Assembly: GCF_029338195.1 (NCBI RefSeq)
Contig: NZ_CP119779.1
Location: forward strand, 2,666,001 to 2,730,000
Direction of reading: 5' to 3'
Length of the DNA: 64,000 bases
From: Haloarcula litorea
GTDB lineage: Archaea; Halobacteriota; Halobacteria; Halobacteriales; Haloarculaceae
This document shows positions 41,282-50,770 of this stretch, piece after piece (position 1 is the first letter of the stretch; each line of letters starts with the position of its first letter). Both the position numbers and the translations under genes were made by a program. Below the pieces are notes generated by a model. It was not told the origin of the DNA, did not search any database, and was given only the letters and a program-made list of their open reading frames with translations.

Positions 41282-43720
41282 ATGGCGCTGAACCCGCTCG
41301 GTCTGGCCCCGCTCGCCGTCGTCCTCGTCGTCGGTGCCGTCGTCGCCGCCAGCGCGGTCCACGAGGGGTTCGACCGGCGACTGACGCGGGTCTCGCGGCG
41401 GCTGTTCGGGCGCTACGTCAAGCCCTCGCCCGAGCGCGAACGCCAGCTCGAGGCGGCCTACATCACTCAGACCTACCGCGGGTACGCCGCACGGACCTAC
41501 CTGTTCACGGGGGCGGCGGCGGTCGCCGGCGCGATCCTGGGGCAGTACCTCACCGGCGGCTTCCTCCTCGCCGTGCCGACGCTGGTCGAGCTGTCGATGG
41601 GCCTCCCGCGGACGATGACGGCCGCACTCGGGCTCCGCGGGTTCGAGCTCGTCCTGACGCCACGGCAGACGCTGTGGATACTCGTCGGGAGCGGCGTCGG
41701 CTTCGGACTCGCCGTCGCGGGCCTCACCTACACGCTGCGGTGGGAGCTCCCACAGAACACGGCGGAGGTCCGCCGCCGCAACATCGACGAGGGGATGCCA
41801 CGGGCCATCGCGTTTATGTACGCGCTCTCCCGGGGCGGCACGTCGTTCCCCGACACGATGCGGACCCTCGCCGCGAACGACGAGATCTACGGCGACGTGG
41901 CCCGGGAGTTCGGCGTCACCGTCCGCGAGATGGACCTGTTCGGCCGGGACGTGATCTCGGCCATCGGACGGATGACCAGACGCACGCCGAGCGAGGAGTT
42001 CAAGACCTTCTCGGAGAACCTCTCCAGCGTCCTCCAGAGCGGTCAGTCGCTGTCGTCGTTCCTCCACGACCAGTACGAGCGCCACCAGGAGGAGGCCGAG
42101 GAGCGCCAGGAGGACCTGCTGGAGTCGCTCGCGACCATCGCGGAGGCGTACGTCACCATCTTCGTCGCCGGGGTGCTCTTCCTCATCACCATCCTGCTCG
42201 TGTTCGGCCTGACGACGACGGACACGCTCGCCTTCCTGCAGATGCTCGCGTACCTCGGCATCCCGCTCGCGAACGCCGGCTTCATGCTCTACCTGGGGCA
42301 GAAGCTCGATCAGCTCGGGATCGGCGACATCGGAACGACGGCCGTGCTGGAACGTATCGAGACGGCCACGCTCGGTAAACCCGCACCCGAGCGGACCGCG
42401 ACGGGCGTGACCGACGGCGGCGTCGTCGCGGGCGAGGACGACAATCGGGTGCGCCTCCGCTTCTTCGACCGCGCGAAGCGAGTCCGTCGGCTGCTGTCGT
42501 CGCCGGTCGAGTCGGTCCTCTGGAACCCGCCGTCGGTGCTGTACGTCGCCGTCCCCGTCGCGCTCGTGCTGTTCGCCGTCCGGGCCCCGGCGGCGTTCCA
42601 GACGCAGACGGTGAACGTCCGCTTGCTCGACGACTACGTGGTCCAGTCGCTGCTGCTCGTCCTCGGCTCCTTCGCAGTCGTCCGGACCGTCTACAGCCGC
42701 CGAATCCAGCGGATCGAAGCCGCCACGCCGGAACTGCTGGAGCGGCTCGCGAGCCTCAACGAGGCGGGGATGACGCTGGTCGAGAGCCTGCGTCGCGTCC
42801 GCGGGAGCGACGTCGGGGTGCTGTCGACGGAGCTCGACCGCATCTGGAGCGACATCAGGATGGGGGCGAACGTCGACGACGCGCTCGTCAGGTTCGGCCG
42901 CCGCATCCGGACCGTCTCGATCACGCGGGTCGTGACCCTCCTCACGAAGGCGATGCGGGCGTCGGGACAGCTCGGTCCCGTGCTCCGCATCGCCGCGACG
43001 CAGGCCCGGGCCGATCGCCGCCTCCGCCGGCGTCGCCGCCAACAGATGCTCACCTACCTCGTGGTCATCTACGTCTCCTTCTTCGTGTTCCTGGTCATCA
43101 TCGTCGCGGTCCAGGCGGTGCTGGTGCCCGCGCTCCCGTCCTCGGTCCCGACGCCGGAGTCCTCGAACCGCCTCGGCGTCGGGGTCAGCCAGTTCGCCCG
43201 CCTCGGCCAGGTGGACAAGGCGGCCTACACGCTCGTGTTCTTCCACACCGCCCTGGTCCAGGCCGTCCTCACCGGGTTCATCGGCGGCCAGCTCGGGGAG
43301 GGAACGCTGAAAGACGGGGCCAAACACGCCGCGGTCCTGCTGACCATCGCCTACGTCGCGCTGGTGTTGCTGTCGGCCCCGGTGGCGTCGATGACGGTCA
43401 CCGACGCCTCCGTCGACGGGGGCGAACTGACCGTCGACTCGGCGTCGCTGTCGAGCGGCGGGTTCCTCGTCGTCCACGCCTACGAGCCGGGCGGCGAGGT
43501 CATCGGGACCTCGGCGTACCTCGAACCCGGCACGCACGACGGCGTCACGATCCAGGTCGACAACCCCCCGCCGGAGGGGGCGACCGTCGTGGTCGTCGCC
43601 CACCGGGACACCGACGGCGACGAGCGCCTGGACTACTTCGAGACGGGCGGGGCGGTCGACCAGCCCTACGCCGCGTCCGGCCAGCGGGACGCGACGCTCG
43701 TCGAAGTCGAACTGGAGTGA
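41282..43720 (+). CDS. Double TadC/T2SSF pilus membrane protein with extracellular C-terminus
   Basis: An 812-residue membrane protein with two T2SSF (TadC/GspF) units: one near residues 175-310 (ENLSSVLQSGQSLSSFLHDQYE), the second near 480-620 (LASLNEAGMTLVESLRRVRG). Flanking helices number about nine. A final helix near 685-702 leads into an extracellular domain of about 110 residues (GFLVVHAYEPGGEVIGTSAYL), recognisable as DUF7282-like, with a DTDGDERLDYFE calcium-type loop. The tandem TadC is usual in haloarchaeal PilC proteins; it forms the platform for pilus assembly with the ATPase encoded 1 nt upstream. Confidence 0.9.
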   Translation: MALNPLGLAPLAVVLVVGAVVAASAVHEGFDRRLTRVSRRLFGRYVKPSPERERQLEAAYITQTYRGYAARTYLFTGAAAVAGAILGQYLTGGFLLAVPTLVELSMGLPRTMTAALGLRGFELVLTPRQTLWILVGSGVGFGLAVAGLTYTLRWELPQNTAEVRRRNIDEGMPRAIAFMYALSRGGTSFPDTMRTLAANDEIYGDVAREFGVTVREMDLFGRDVISAIGRMTRRTPSEEFKTFSENLSSVLQSGQSLSSFLHDQYERHQEEAEERQEDLLESLATIAEAYVTIFVAGVLFLITILLVFGLTTTDTLAFLQMLAYLGIPLANAGFMLYLGQKLDQLGIGDIGTTAVLERIETATLGKPAPERTATGVTDGGVVAGEDDNRVRLRFFDRAKRVRRLLSSPVESVLWNPPSVLYVAVPVALVLFAVRAPAAFQTQTVNVRLLDDYVVQSLLLVLGSFAVVRTVYSRRIQRIEAATPELLERLASLNEAGMTLVESLRRVRGSDVGVLSTELDRIWSDIRMGANVDDALVRFGRRIRTVSITRVVTLLTKAMRASGQLGPVLRIAATQARADRRLRRRRRQQMLTYLVVIYVSFFVFLVIIVAVQAVLVPALPSSVPTPESSNRLGVGVSQFARLGQVDKAAYTLVFFHTALVQAVLTGFIGGQLGEGTLKDGAKHAAVLLTIAYVALVLLSAPVASMTVTDASVDGGELTVDSASLSSGGFLVVHAYEPGGEVIGTSAYLEPGTHDGVTIQVDNPPPEGATVVVVAHRDTDGDERLDYFETGGAVDQPYAASGQRDATLVEVELE

Positions 43721-43770
43721 GCTGCTCCGGATGACAGCCCTTACGGTCGCCGGCGCGTGAACCGAGAGCG

Positions 43771-45426
43771 ATGGAGTTCGCCGCCTTCGCCGACCGCGCC
43801 GCGGCCATCGAGGCAGAGAGCGCCGACACCGCGATCACCGAGTCGGTGAGCGCGCTGCTCGCCGACGCGGACGACGACCTGGCGACGCTCGCTCGCTTCG
43901 TCCAGGGCCGGGTGTTCCCCGCCCACGAGTCCCGGACGCTGGACGTCGGCCCGCGGCTCTGCTACGAGGCCATCGCGCGGGCGGCCGGGCGGAACGTCGA
44001 CGCCGACGACGTGGAGGCGCGGCTGGCCGAGACCGGCGACGTCGGCGAGGTGGCGGCCAGCTACGAGTTCGGCGGCCAGCGGGGACTGGGCGCGTTCGGG
44101 AACGGCGGCGGGGCCGACGGCCTGACGGTCGCGGCGGTGGCCGACGACCTCGCGACCCTCGCGGCCGCCAGCGGCGACGGGAGTCAGGAGACGAAGGTCG
44201 ACCTGCTCTTTGGGCTGTTCAACCGCTGTGAGCCGACGGAGGCGAGGTACCTCGCCCGGCTCGTCCTCTCGGAGATGCGCATCGGCGTGGGGGACGGGAC
44301 CGTCCGGGACGCCGTCGCCGACGCCTTCGACGTCCCCGTCGACGCCGTCGAGCGAGCGGTCCAGGTGTCGAACGACTACGGCCGCGTCGCCGAGGTCGCC
44401 CGAGCCGACGGCGAGTCCGGGCTCGCGGCCATCGATCTCGCCGTCGGTCGCCCAGTGCAGGCGATGCTAGCGCAGGCGGGGACGGTGAGCGAGGCGCTCG
44501 ACGACTGGGAGGCGGCCGCCGTCGAGTGGAAGTACGACGGCGCGCGCGTCCAGATCCACTTCGACGGGGAGTCGGCGCGACTGTTCTCCCGGAACATGGA
44601 GGACGTGACCGACCCGCTCCCGGAGGTCGTCGAGACGGTGGAGTCGGCCCTCGACGCGCCCGCCATCCTCGACGGCGAGGTGGTCGCGATCGACGACGAC
44701 GGGGACCCGCTCCCCTTCCAGGAGGTGCTCCGGCGGTTCCGGCGCAAGCACGACGTGGCCGCCGCCCGCGAGGACGTGACGGTCCGCGCCCGCGCCTTCG
44801 ACTGCCTGCACGCCGACGGCGACGACCTGCTGGACGCGCCGCTGACCGAACGCCGCGACCGGCTCGACGCGCTCGCGCCCGACGACCTGGTGTCGGAGTG
44901 TCGGTTCACGACGGACCCCGACGAGGTGGGCGACGTCGAGCGACGCGCACTCGACGCCGGCCACGAGGGGATTATGCTCAAGGACCCGGACTCGGCGTAC
45001 TCCCCGGGGAAGCGCGGCAAGCACTGGCGCAAGCGCAAGCCCGACGTGGAGACGCTCGACTGCGTGGTCACCGGTGCGGAGTGGGGCGAGGGCCGCCGGG
45101 CGACCCTCCTCGGGAGCTTCGAGCTGTCGGTCCGGACCGACGACGGCTACGCGACCGTCGGCAACGTCGCCACCGGCATCACCGACGCGGAGCTCGAGGA
45201 GCTGACAGCTCGGCTCGAACCCCACGTCGTCGACACGGACGGCCGGGACGTGACCCTCGATCCCGCCGTCGTCTTCGAGGTCGGCTACGAGGAGATCCAG
45301 ACGTCGACGACGTACGGGTCGGGCTACGCGCTCCGGTTCCCGCGGTTCGTCGCGGTCCGGGACGACGTCTCGCCCGCCGACGCCGACTCGCTGGCGCGGG
45401 TCGAGCGGCTCGCGGACGCGCGGTGA
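43771..45426 (+). CDS. lig: ATP-dependent DNA ligase
   Basis: A 551-residue archaeal replicative ligase. The N-terminal DNA-binding domain (1-220) precedes the adenylation motif VEWKYDGARVQIH (K254). Further motifs are FSRNMEDVTDPLPEV, ILDGEVVAID, EGIMLKDPDSAYSPGKRGKHWRKRKPD (motifs IV-V) and the OB-fold. It joins Okazaki fragments and repair nicks. It is the single recognisable replication gene besides topoisomerase VI in the window, and sits alone between the pilus genes and the EamA transporter. Confidence 0.97.
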   Translation: MEFAAFADRAAAIEAESADTAITESVSALLADADDDLATLARFVQGRVFPAHESRTLDVGPRLCYEAIARAAGRNVDADDVEARLAETGDVGEVAASYEFGGQRGLGAFGNGGGADGLTVAAVADDLATLAAASGDGSQETKVDLLFGLFNRCEPTEARYLARLVLSEMRIGVGDGTVRDAVADAFDVPVDAVERAVQVSNDYGRVAEVARADGESGLAAIDLAVGRPVQAMLAQAGTVSEALDDWEAAAVEWKYDGARVQIHFDGESARLFSRNMEDVTDPLPEVVETVESALDAPAILDGEVVAIDDDGDPLPFQEVLRRFRRKHDVAAAREDVTVRARAFDCLHADGDDLLDAPLTERRDRLDALAPDDLVSECRFTTDPDEVGDVERRALDAGHEGIMLKDPDSAYSPGKRGKHWRKRKPDVETLDCVVTGAEWGEGRRATLLGSFELSVRTDDGYATVGNVATGITDAELEELTARLEPHVVDTDGRDVTLDPAVVFEVGYEEIQTSTTYGSGYALRFPRFVAVRDDVSPADADSLARVERLADAR

Positions 45427-45502
45427 TTGACCGACCGGCCCACCCTCTCCCAGAGGGGGTTTCAAGAGTCGCTGCCCCGTGGCTCGACACGGGACGAACC
45501 CG

Positions 45503-46393
45503 ATGCCGGGACTCGCGCTGGGGATCGGACTCGCGACGCTCGCGGCGCTCGCCCTCGCCGTCCAGAGCCTCGCGGTCCGGTTCAGCACCGAGCGGCAGTC
45601 GGTCTGGAGCCTGACGGCGACCGTCTTCGTCGTCAACGTCGCGCTGCTCGTCCCGGTCACCCTGGTCCGGCACTTCCCCGACCACGGCCTGACCGGCCGC
45701 GCGGTCCTGGCGTTCGCCGCGGGCGGACTCCTCGGCTCGCTGCTGGCGCGGGCCGCGCTGTTCGTCGGTATCAGTCGGCTGGGGGCGAGCCGCGCCGAAC
45801 CGCTGAAGTCGACGTTCCCGCTGGTCGCCGTCGTCTCGGCGGTCCTCGTGCTCGACGAACCGCTCACGCCGCCGCTGGTGGTGGGCGTGGTCCTGCTGGT
45901 CGGCGGTGCGGTGGCCGTCTCGCTGGACGCGAGGACCAGCCGAGTGACCGGCTCGGGGCGGCGGCTCCTGGTGGACCTCTCGTTTCCACTCGCCGGAGCG
46001 CTGCTGCTCGGCGTCGATCCGGTGTTCACGAAGGTGGGACTCGGGGAGGGGACGCCGGCACTCGTCGGCGTGACGGTCCGGGTCGTCGCCGCGGCCGTCG
46101 GGTTCGGCCTGTTCCTCTGCTGGCGGTGGCTTCGGGACGACGCCGTCGCGCTGTCGCGTCCCTCCCGGTGGACCGTCGTCACGGGCCTCGCGAACACCGG
46201 GTACCTCGGACTGTACCTGGCGGCCCTCGCCCGAGCCCCGGTGTCCCTCGTCGCCCCGATCCTCGGCACGAGCCCGCTGCTCGTCGTGGTCGGTTCGGCG
46301 CTGTTCGCCCGGCGGCGGGAGCGGGTGACCCTCCGTCTGGCCCTGGGAGTGACCGTGCTTGTCGCGGGCGTCGCGTTGATCGTGCGTGGCTGA
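45503..46393 (+). CDS. EamA/DMT-family transporter
   Basis: A 296-residue transporter with ten hydrophobic segments in two five-helix EamA repeats. SRLGASRAEPLKSTFPLVAVVSA ends repeat 1 and ALARAPVSLVAPILGTSPLLVVV ends repeat 2, both typical of the drug/metabolite transporter superfamily. The substrate is not identifiable. ATG 45503 is chosen; GTG 45479 would add only eight polar residues. It is 77 nt downstream of the ligase gene. Confidence 0.92.
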   Translation: MPGLALGIGLATLAALALAVQSLAVRFSTERQSVWSLTATVFVVNVALLVPVTLVRHFPDHGLTGRAVLAFAAGGLLGSLLARAALFVGISRLGASRAEPLKSTFPLVAVVSAVLVLDEPLTPPLVVGVVLLVGGAVAVSLDARTSRVTGSGRRLLVDLSFPLAGALLLGVDPVFTKVGLGEGTPALVGVTVRVVAAAVGFGLFLCWRWLRDDAVALSRPSRWTVVTGLANTGYLGLYLAALARAPVSLVAPILGTSPLLVVVGSALFARRRERVTLRLALGVTVLVAGVALIVRG

Positions 46394-46506
46394 GGGCTCG
46401 CGCCTCGGTGGATCGCCGGTGTCGCCACTGGCCCGCCGTCGACCGCCCCAGTGCCGTGCTCCGAGCGACCGACAGTCGTAAGCCGCCGGTGGCGCTACCC
46501 CGGCGT

Positions 46507-47253
46507 ATGACTGTCAGGCACGACGGCATCACCGCCGAGTGGCTCGGCTACGCGACGCTCCGACTCGAAGGCGAGGACACCGTCGTCTACCTTGACCCCG
46601 GCCGGTACGGCGTCCTGACCGGGGAGTGGGAGCCCGACACGCCGGGCGTCGGCCACCCCGAAGCGCGCGACTACGCCCCCCAGGACGGCGACGTCGTCTG
46701 TGTCACCCACGTCCACCACTACGACCCGGACGGCATCCGCCGGGTCGCAAAGCCGGACGCGACGGTCGTCGCGTTCGAGGGGATCGACGTCCACCGGACG
46801 GACCGCGACCTCGACCGCCTGGCCGACCTCGACTACGAGGTCCGCGAGGTGTCGATGGAGGCCGACCTCCTCGTCGACGACGTGCCCGTCTGGACGACGC
46901 CGGCGTACAACGACCCCGACGGTCCGAACACCGACGCGAACGGCCAGCCGTACCACCCGGAGGGGATCGGCTGTGGGTTCCTCCTCTCGGTGGACGGGAC
47001 GCGGGTGTTCTGGCCCGGCGACTCAGACGCGCTCGACGGCCACGCCGAGCTGGACGTCTCGCTGTTCGTCCCCTCGATCTCCCAAAGCTTCACGATGGAC
47101 CGCCACAGCGCGGCCGACCTGGCGGAGCGGATGGACCCCGACCTCGTGTTGCCCATCCACTACAACACGTTCGCCGCGCTGGAGGCCGACGACGAGGCGT
47201 TCGCCGCCGACGTGGCGAGCAGGCGGGTGCCGGTCGTGCTGGACCGGGACTGA
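46507..47253 (+). CDS. MBL-fold protein with altered metal motif
   Basis: A 248-residue metallo-beta-lactamase-fold protein (UPF0173-like): GYATLRLEGEDTVVYLDPG at the start, a TPAYNDPDG loop, FWPGDSD (metal ligand Asp) and LPIHYNTF at the end. The usual HxHxDH is replaced by H68-V-H70-H71-Y-D73. The first two His are kept, the Asp-His pair is not. The protein may be a one-metal or altered-specificity hydrolase. It has no operon partner and converges with a lipoprotein gene. Confidence 0.85.
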   Translation: MTVRHDGITAEWLGYATLRLEGEDTVVYLDPGRYGVLTGEWEPDTPGVGHPEARDYAPQDGDVVCVTHVHHYDPDGIRRVAKPDATVVAFEGIDVHRTDRDLDRLADLDYEVREVSMEADLLVDDVPVWTTPAYNDPDGPNTDANGQPYHPEGIGCGFLLSVDGTRVFWPGDSDALDGHAELDVSLFVPSISQSFTMDRHSAADLAERMDPDLVLPIHYNTFAALEADDEAFAADVASRRVPVVLDRD

Positions 47254-47268
47254 CGACGGACGGTCGCC

Positions 47269-48600
47269 TCAGTCGGCCGCCTCGCGCAGGAGGAACACGA
47301 CCTCGTCGACCGCGTCGACGGCGGCGGCCGCGAAGCGCTCCGCGTACAGGTACGCGGCGTAGGCCCGAGCGGGCGTCCCGCTCTCGCCGCGCTCCAGTTC
47401 GTCGCGGGCCTCGCGCAGCGCCGTGAACGAGGGGGACAGCGCCGACGCCATCACCCCCGTCGGCCCGCGGTCGAGCGCCGACCCGACCGACTCGCGAGCG
47501 CGACGCTGCATCTCCTCGATGCCCCTCGGCGAGAGGTCGACGTCTTCCGGTCCGGACGTGACGGCCTCGACGGCCCCGGCGAACGCCTCGACCGCCGCCC
47601 GCCGGGTCGTCGCGAACAGGACCCCGCTCGCGTACTGCTCGGGCCGGATCAGCTCCTGGAGCCGGCCGTTGTCGTACTCCCGGACCGTCTCGCGCGCCAG
47701 GTCGAACCGGTACCGGGCGACCGACTCGCCGAGGTCGCGGTCGAACGCGGCCCGCCCGTCCTCCAGCGGTCGCTCGTTGGCGTAGGCCCGCCGTCTCGCC
47801 CGTCGGTCGAGCCACATCGCCGCCGCCATCAGCGCCGGCCGGTACCCGTCGGTGTCCTCGCCGACGACCTGTCGGCGGTACCGTTCGAGGTCGTCGAGCG
47901 TCGCGGCGGCCTCCTCGACCTTCCCGACGAGGTACCCGACTTCCTCGGTCCCGGCGGCGGGGTCGTCGGGGAACTGGGGCCACGGCGCGAGCGCGTGCTC
48001 GATCCCGTCGACGAGGCCCTCGAAGTGGTCGTGGACGAGCGTCGCCCGGACGGGTCCGCTCGCTCGGTAGCTCCAGTCGGCGCGGAACGCGGCGAGGCGG
48101 TCGCGCTGCTCGTCGCGCCGGTCCGCGACGCCGCGCTCGGAGACGTCGCCCGTCGCCGCCCGGTAGCGACCCCACAGCGTCGCCGCCTCCTGCCGGTGTT
48201 GCCGAGCGTGGACGAGCCGCCGGTCGGGCGGCTCCGCCGCCGTCGCCTCCGCCGACTCGGTCGCGGTGCCCGCCGGTTCCGTGTGCGGCGCGAGCAGCTC
48301 CGCCAGGCGTTCGCGCTCGTCCGCGAGCCGGTCGGCGATCAGTTCGTTCTCGACGTCGGGCGATTCGGGGACGCTCTCCAGCAGCGTCCGGGCTCGTTCG
48401 TAGTGGGCCGCGATCATCCCGTCCGGGACCGCGAGCGGGTGCGGATAGGGCCGCTCGACGCGTTCGACGTCGGCGAGCCGGCGGAGGTCGCCGCCGCGGT
48501 CGCTCCCGGTGTCGCCGACCGAGAACGAGCAGCCGGCCAGCGCCGCGAGGCCGCCGACCGCTCCCGTCAGGACCCGCCGGCGCGAGGGATCGGCCGTCAT
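47269..48600 (-). CDS. Tat lipoprotein of unknown function
   Basis: A 443-residue exported lipoprotein. SRRRVLTGAVGGLAALAGC gives a Tat motif and lipobox ending at C24. The mature part is almost wholly helical, rich in Ala, Arg, Glu and Asp with heptad-like runs, and without Cys or a recognised domain. It overlaps the next lipoprotein gene upstream by 4 nt. Extended helical folds of this kind could form a periplasm-side scaffold or adhesin, but I do not recognise a family. Confidence 0.82.
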   Translation of the reverse strand: MTADPSRRRVLTGAVGGLAALAGCSFSVGDTGSDRGGDLRRLADVERVERPYPHPLAVPDGMIAAHYERARTLLESVPESPDVENELIADRLADERERLAELLAPHTEPAGTATESAEATAAEPPDRRLVHARQHRQEAATLWGRYRAATGDVSERGVADRRDEQRDRLAAFRADWSYRASGPVRATLVHDHFEGLVDGIEHALAPWPQFPDDPAAGTEEVGYLVGKVEEAAATLDDLERYRRQVVGEDTDGYRPALMAAAMWLDRRARRRAYANERPLEDGRAAFDRDLGESVARYRFDLARETVREYDNGRLQELIRPEQYASGVLFATTRRAAVEAFAGAVEAVTSGPEDVDLSPRGIEEMQRRARESVGSALDRGPTGVMASALSPSFTALREARDELERGESGTPARAYAAYLYAERFAAAAVDAVDEVVFLLREAAD

Positions 48601-49178
48601 CCCTCGCCCCCGCTCCGGCGTGGCCCGTACCGCGACTCACACCGGGAGCTCTTCACGACCGACAGCTCGGCCGGCGGGTCACCGGCGACGGGCACCCTGA
48701 TCGCCAGCGCGGTCGAGCGCCGCTCGTCGGTGCTGCAGGCCACGTCCGCGGGCCGGGGCTCCCGGCAGATGTGGACCCGGAGGGCGTCGGGCCGTCTGGT
48801 GAGGCCGAAGGTCCCGAGCCGCCGGCAGGCGTCGTGTCGACGCTGGAACAGCGCGACGACGGCCCCCTCGAAGTCCGTCTCGTTCACGAAGGCCGCGACG
48901 GGGCTCTCGCCGTCCGTCTCGAACGACAGCTTCGACCGCTCGTCGCCCGTCGTCACGAGCAGGTGGTTGTCGGACTTTGCCGCCTCCCCGGTCCAGCGGA
49001 ACAGCGATTGCTCGCCGTCGACGACGTGACTGGCCGTCTCGTAGTCAGTCACCGCCTCGCCGGTCCCCGGGGCGGGCGTCGACCGACCGCCGCCACCGGA
49101 GAGGGACTCACAGCCCGCGAGTGTCGCCGCCAGCGCCCCTGCGGCCGCTCCGAGGAACCGTCTGCGTGTGGAGGGCAT
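48597..49178 (-). CDS. Tat lipoprotein of unknown function (partner)
   Basis: A 193-residue exported lipoprotein with TRRRFLGAAAGALAATLAGC (Tat signal and lipobox). The mature domain is beta-rich with three further cysteines (RRHDACRRL, HICREP, DVACSTD) and one near the C-terminus (SSRCESR), enough for two disulfides. The ATG at 49178 is chosen for its signal sequence. Its stop overlaps the start of the larger lipoprotein by 4 nt, so the pair likely forms one complex at the cell surface. No family is recognised. Confidence 0.82.
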   Translation of the reverse strand: MPSTRRRFLGAAAGALAATLAGCESLSGGGGRSTPAPGTGEAVTDYETASHVVDGEQSLFRWTGEAAKSDNHLLVTTGDERSKLSFETDGESPVAAFVNETDFEGAVVALFQRRHDACRRLGTFGLTRRPDALRVHICREPRPADVACSTDERRSTALAIRVPVAGDPPAELSVVKSSRCESRYGPRRSGGEG

Positions 49179-49290
49179 CGGCCGGACCGTCACGCGGCCC
49201 GAATAAGTGCCTTCGGGACTCGGGAGCGGGTGCCGACGGGCAGCCGACGTGTCGAAAGAGTATTGAGACGGCCGGCTGAAACGCCACGTG

Positions 49291-49998
49291 ATGTCCCCGA
49301 CCGCCCCCTCCTCCCTCCGCTCGGCAGTCTCGACTGCCGCGACGCTCCTCGCGGGCCTGTGTTGGATCGCCGTCGAAGCCGCCCGAACGGGACTCGAACT
49401 CCTGTTCTCGCTCGCGCGCCGCAGTTGGACGGCCGTCGCGTCAGCCGGCGCGGTGATCGCGCGGCGCACCGACGCGCTCCTCCGCGGCCCCGTCCGCGAC
49501 GCGCTGACCGGCCCCGTCCGACGGGGCCTGCTCGGCCGCCGGCTCGACGTGTCGGCGGTGGTCGTGCTGCTGGCCCCGGTGGTCGCGATCGCGACCGCGT
49601 GGTGGGTCGGCTCGACCGTCGGCTACCACACGCTCGAACAGTGGGTCCGGGGCACCTGGACCGGGACGGACCCGGCCCTGCTCGTCTTCGTCGCCGTCGG
49701 CGCGCTGCTGGCGCTGGCCGCCCTGTGTGCGGCGCTGAACGACGGACTGCTCCCGACGGTCGTCCTGTCCAGCGCCCCGGTCGTCGGCGCGACGGTCACC
49801 CGCTACGGCACCGACGCCGCCTACTGGGGAACCGATGTCGTCTCGCTGCCCGAGGCCGTCACCATCGCGGCGCTCGTCGGCCTCGCGGTCGGCGTGCCGG
49901 TCGCCGTGGTCGGGTCGCTGGTCGGTGTCACGCTCCGCCGTGTCGCCGGCGTGCTCGGGCGACCGCCGGGCGGCCTGTCGCGACCGGAAGAGAGCTAG
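49291..49998 (+). CDS. Membrane protein of unknown function
   Basis: A 235-residue protein with an amphipathic N-terminal half (residues 1-80, basic and Ala-rich) and four hydrophobic segments (about 92-110, 128-150, 155-172 and 190-213). GTG 49288 would add one Met only. It is divergent from the lipoprotein pair and 33 nt before the convergent AIM24 gene. I recognise no family, though composition and codon use are like its neighbours. Confidence 0.72.
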   Translation: MSPTAPSSLRSAVSTAATLLAGLCWIAVEAARTGLELLFSLARRSWTAVASAGAVIARRTDALLRGPVRDALTGPVRRGLLGRRLDVSAVVVLLAPVVAIATAWWVGSTVGYHTLEQWVRGTWTGTDPALLVFVAVGALLALAALCAALNDGLLPTVVLSSAPVVGATVTRYGTDAAYWGTDVVSLPEAVTIAALVGLAVGVPVAVVGSLVGVTLRRVAGVLGRPPGGLSRPEES

Positions 49999-50031
49999 GC
50001 AGAGATCGGTCAGATCCCGACGAGAGTCCGC

Positions 50032-50700
50032 TCAGGCGCGCTGGGCGGTCTCCTCGTAGGGCTGGACGACGACGAAGCCGCTCGTCCCGTCGAAGGCCAT
50101 CTGGTAGGTCTCGCCGGAGGACTGCCCGATCGCGTCGCCCAGGCTCCGGTCCGTCTCGATGCTCGGCGACAGATCGCTGGACCACGCCACGGTGGCGTCG
50201 GGATCGGTCCGGACCGGCGGTTCGAGGACGAGCGGGTCGCCGTGGGTCGTGATCGCGACCATCCCCGGCCCCGAGAGGAAGACGTTCGTGAGGCCGGCCG
50301 CGGACGCACCGCCGACGCTCCCGATCGTGCCGATCTCGTAGTCGACCCCGTCCTCGAAGGCCAGCACGTCGTTGCCGTTGACAGAGATCGACTCACCCTC
50401 GTCCAGCGAGAGGATCTGGATCCGCTTCTCCTGGTCGGCGACGTAGACGTGGCCGTCGCCCTCGACCTGCATCACCGGGGTCCCCTCGCTGGAGACCTGG
50501 TCTTTGATGAATCCGGTGAGCCCGCCCTCGGCGGAGGACTTGCCGGTGAAGGTGAGGTCGCCCTGGTAGGCGACCATCGCACCGGCTTTCGTCATCACGC
50601 TCCCGTCGACGTCGATGTCGAGGAGCTTGCTGTTCTCCAGTTCGAACGCGTCCCGGCTCTCGTCGGGCGCGTTCTCGGAGACGAAGTCTTCGAGTTCCAT
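50032..50700 (-). CDS. AIM24-family protein
   Basis: A 222-residue AIM24 (DUF124) protein: a two-layer beta-prism with ELENSKLLDIDVDGSVMTKAGAMVAYQGDLTF at the start, SISVNGNDVLAFEDGVDYEIG in the middle and GEHVLVE-like replaced by SGFVVVQPYEE at the end. Family members are widespread; in yeast AIM24 helps organise mitochondrial inner membrane complexes, but bacterial and archaeal functions are unclear. It is followed by a pilin-like gene 70 nt away on the opposite side of its start. Confidence 0.87.
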   Translation of the reverse strand: MELEDFVSENAPDESRDAFELENSKLLDIDVDGSVMTKAGAMVAYQGDLTFTGKSSAEGGLTGFIKDQVSSEGTPVMQVEGDGHVYVADQEKRIQILSLDEGESISVNGNDVLAFEDGVDYEIGTIGSVGGASAAGLTNVFLSGPGMVAITTHGDPLVLEPPVRTDPDATVAWSSDLSPSIETDRSLGDAIGQSSGETYQMAFDGTSGFVVVQPYEETAQRA

Positions 50701-50770
50701 CGTGTATCAGGGCTTTCGGAGGGCCCACGCGGGGGTTGGGCCGGACCGTGTGATAAACCCACGGACCGGC

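Noticed and set aside
45427-46506. In-frame upstream extension of the MBL-fold gene over the EamA gene
   Set aside because: The extension is the wrong frame of the EamA transporter; the ATG at 46507 matches the family start.
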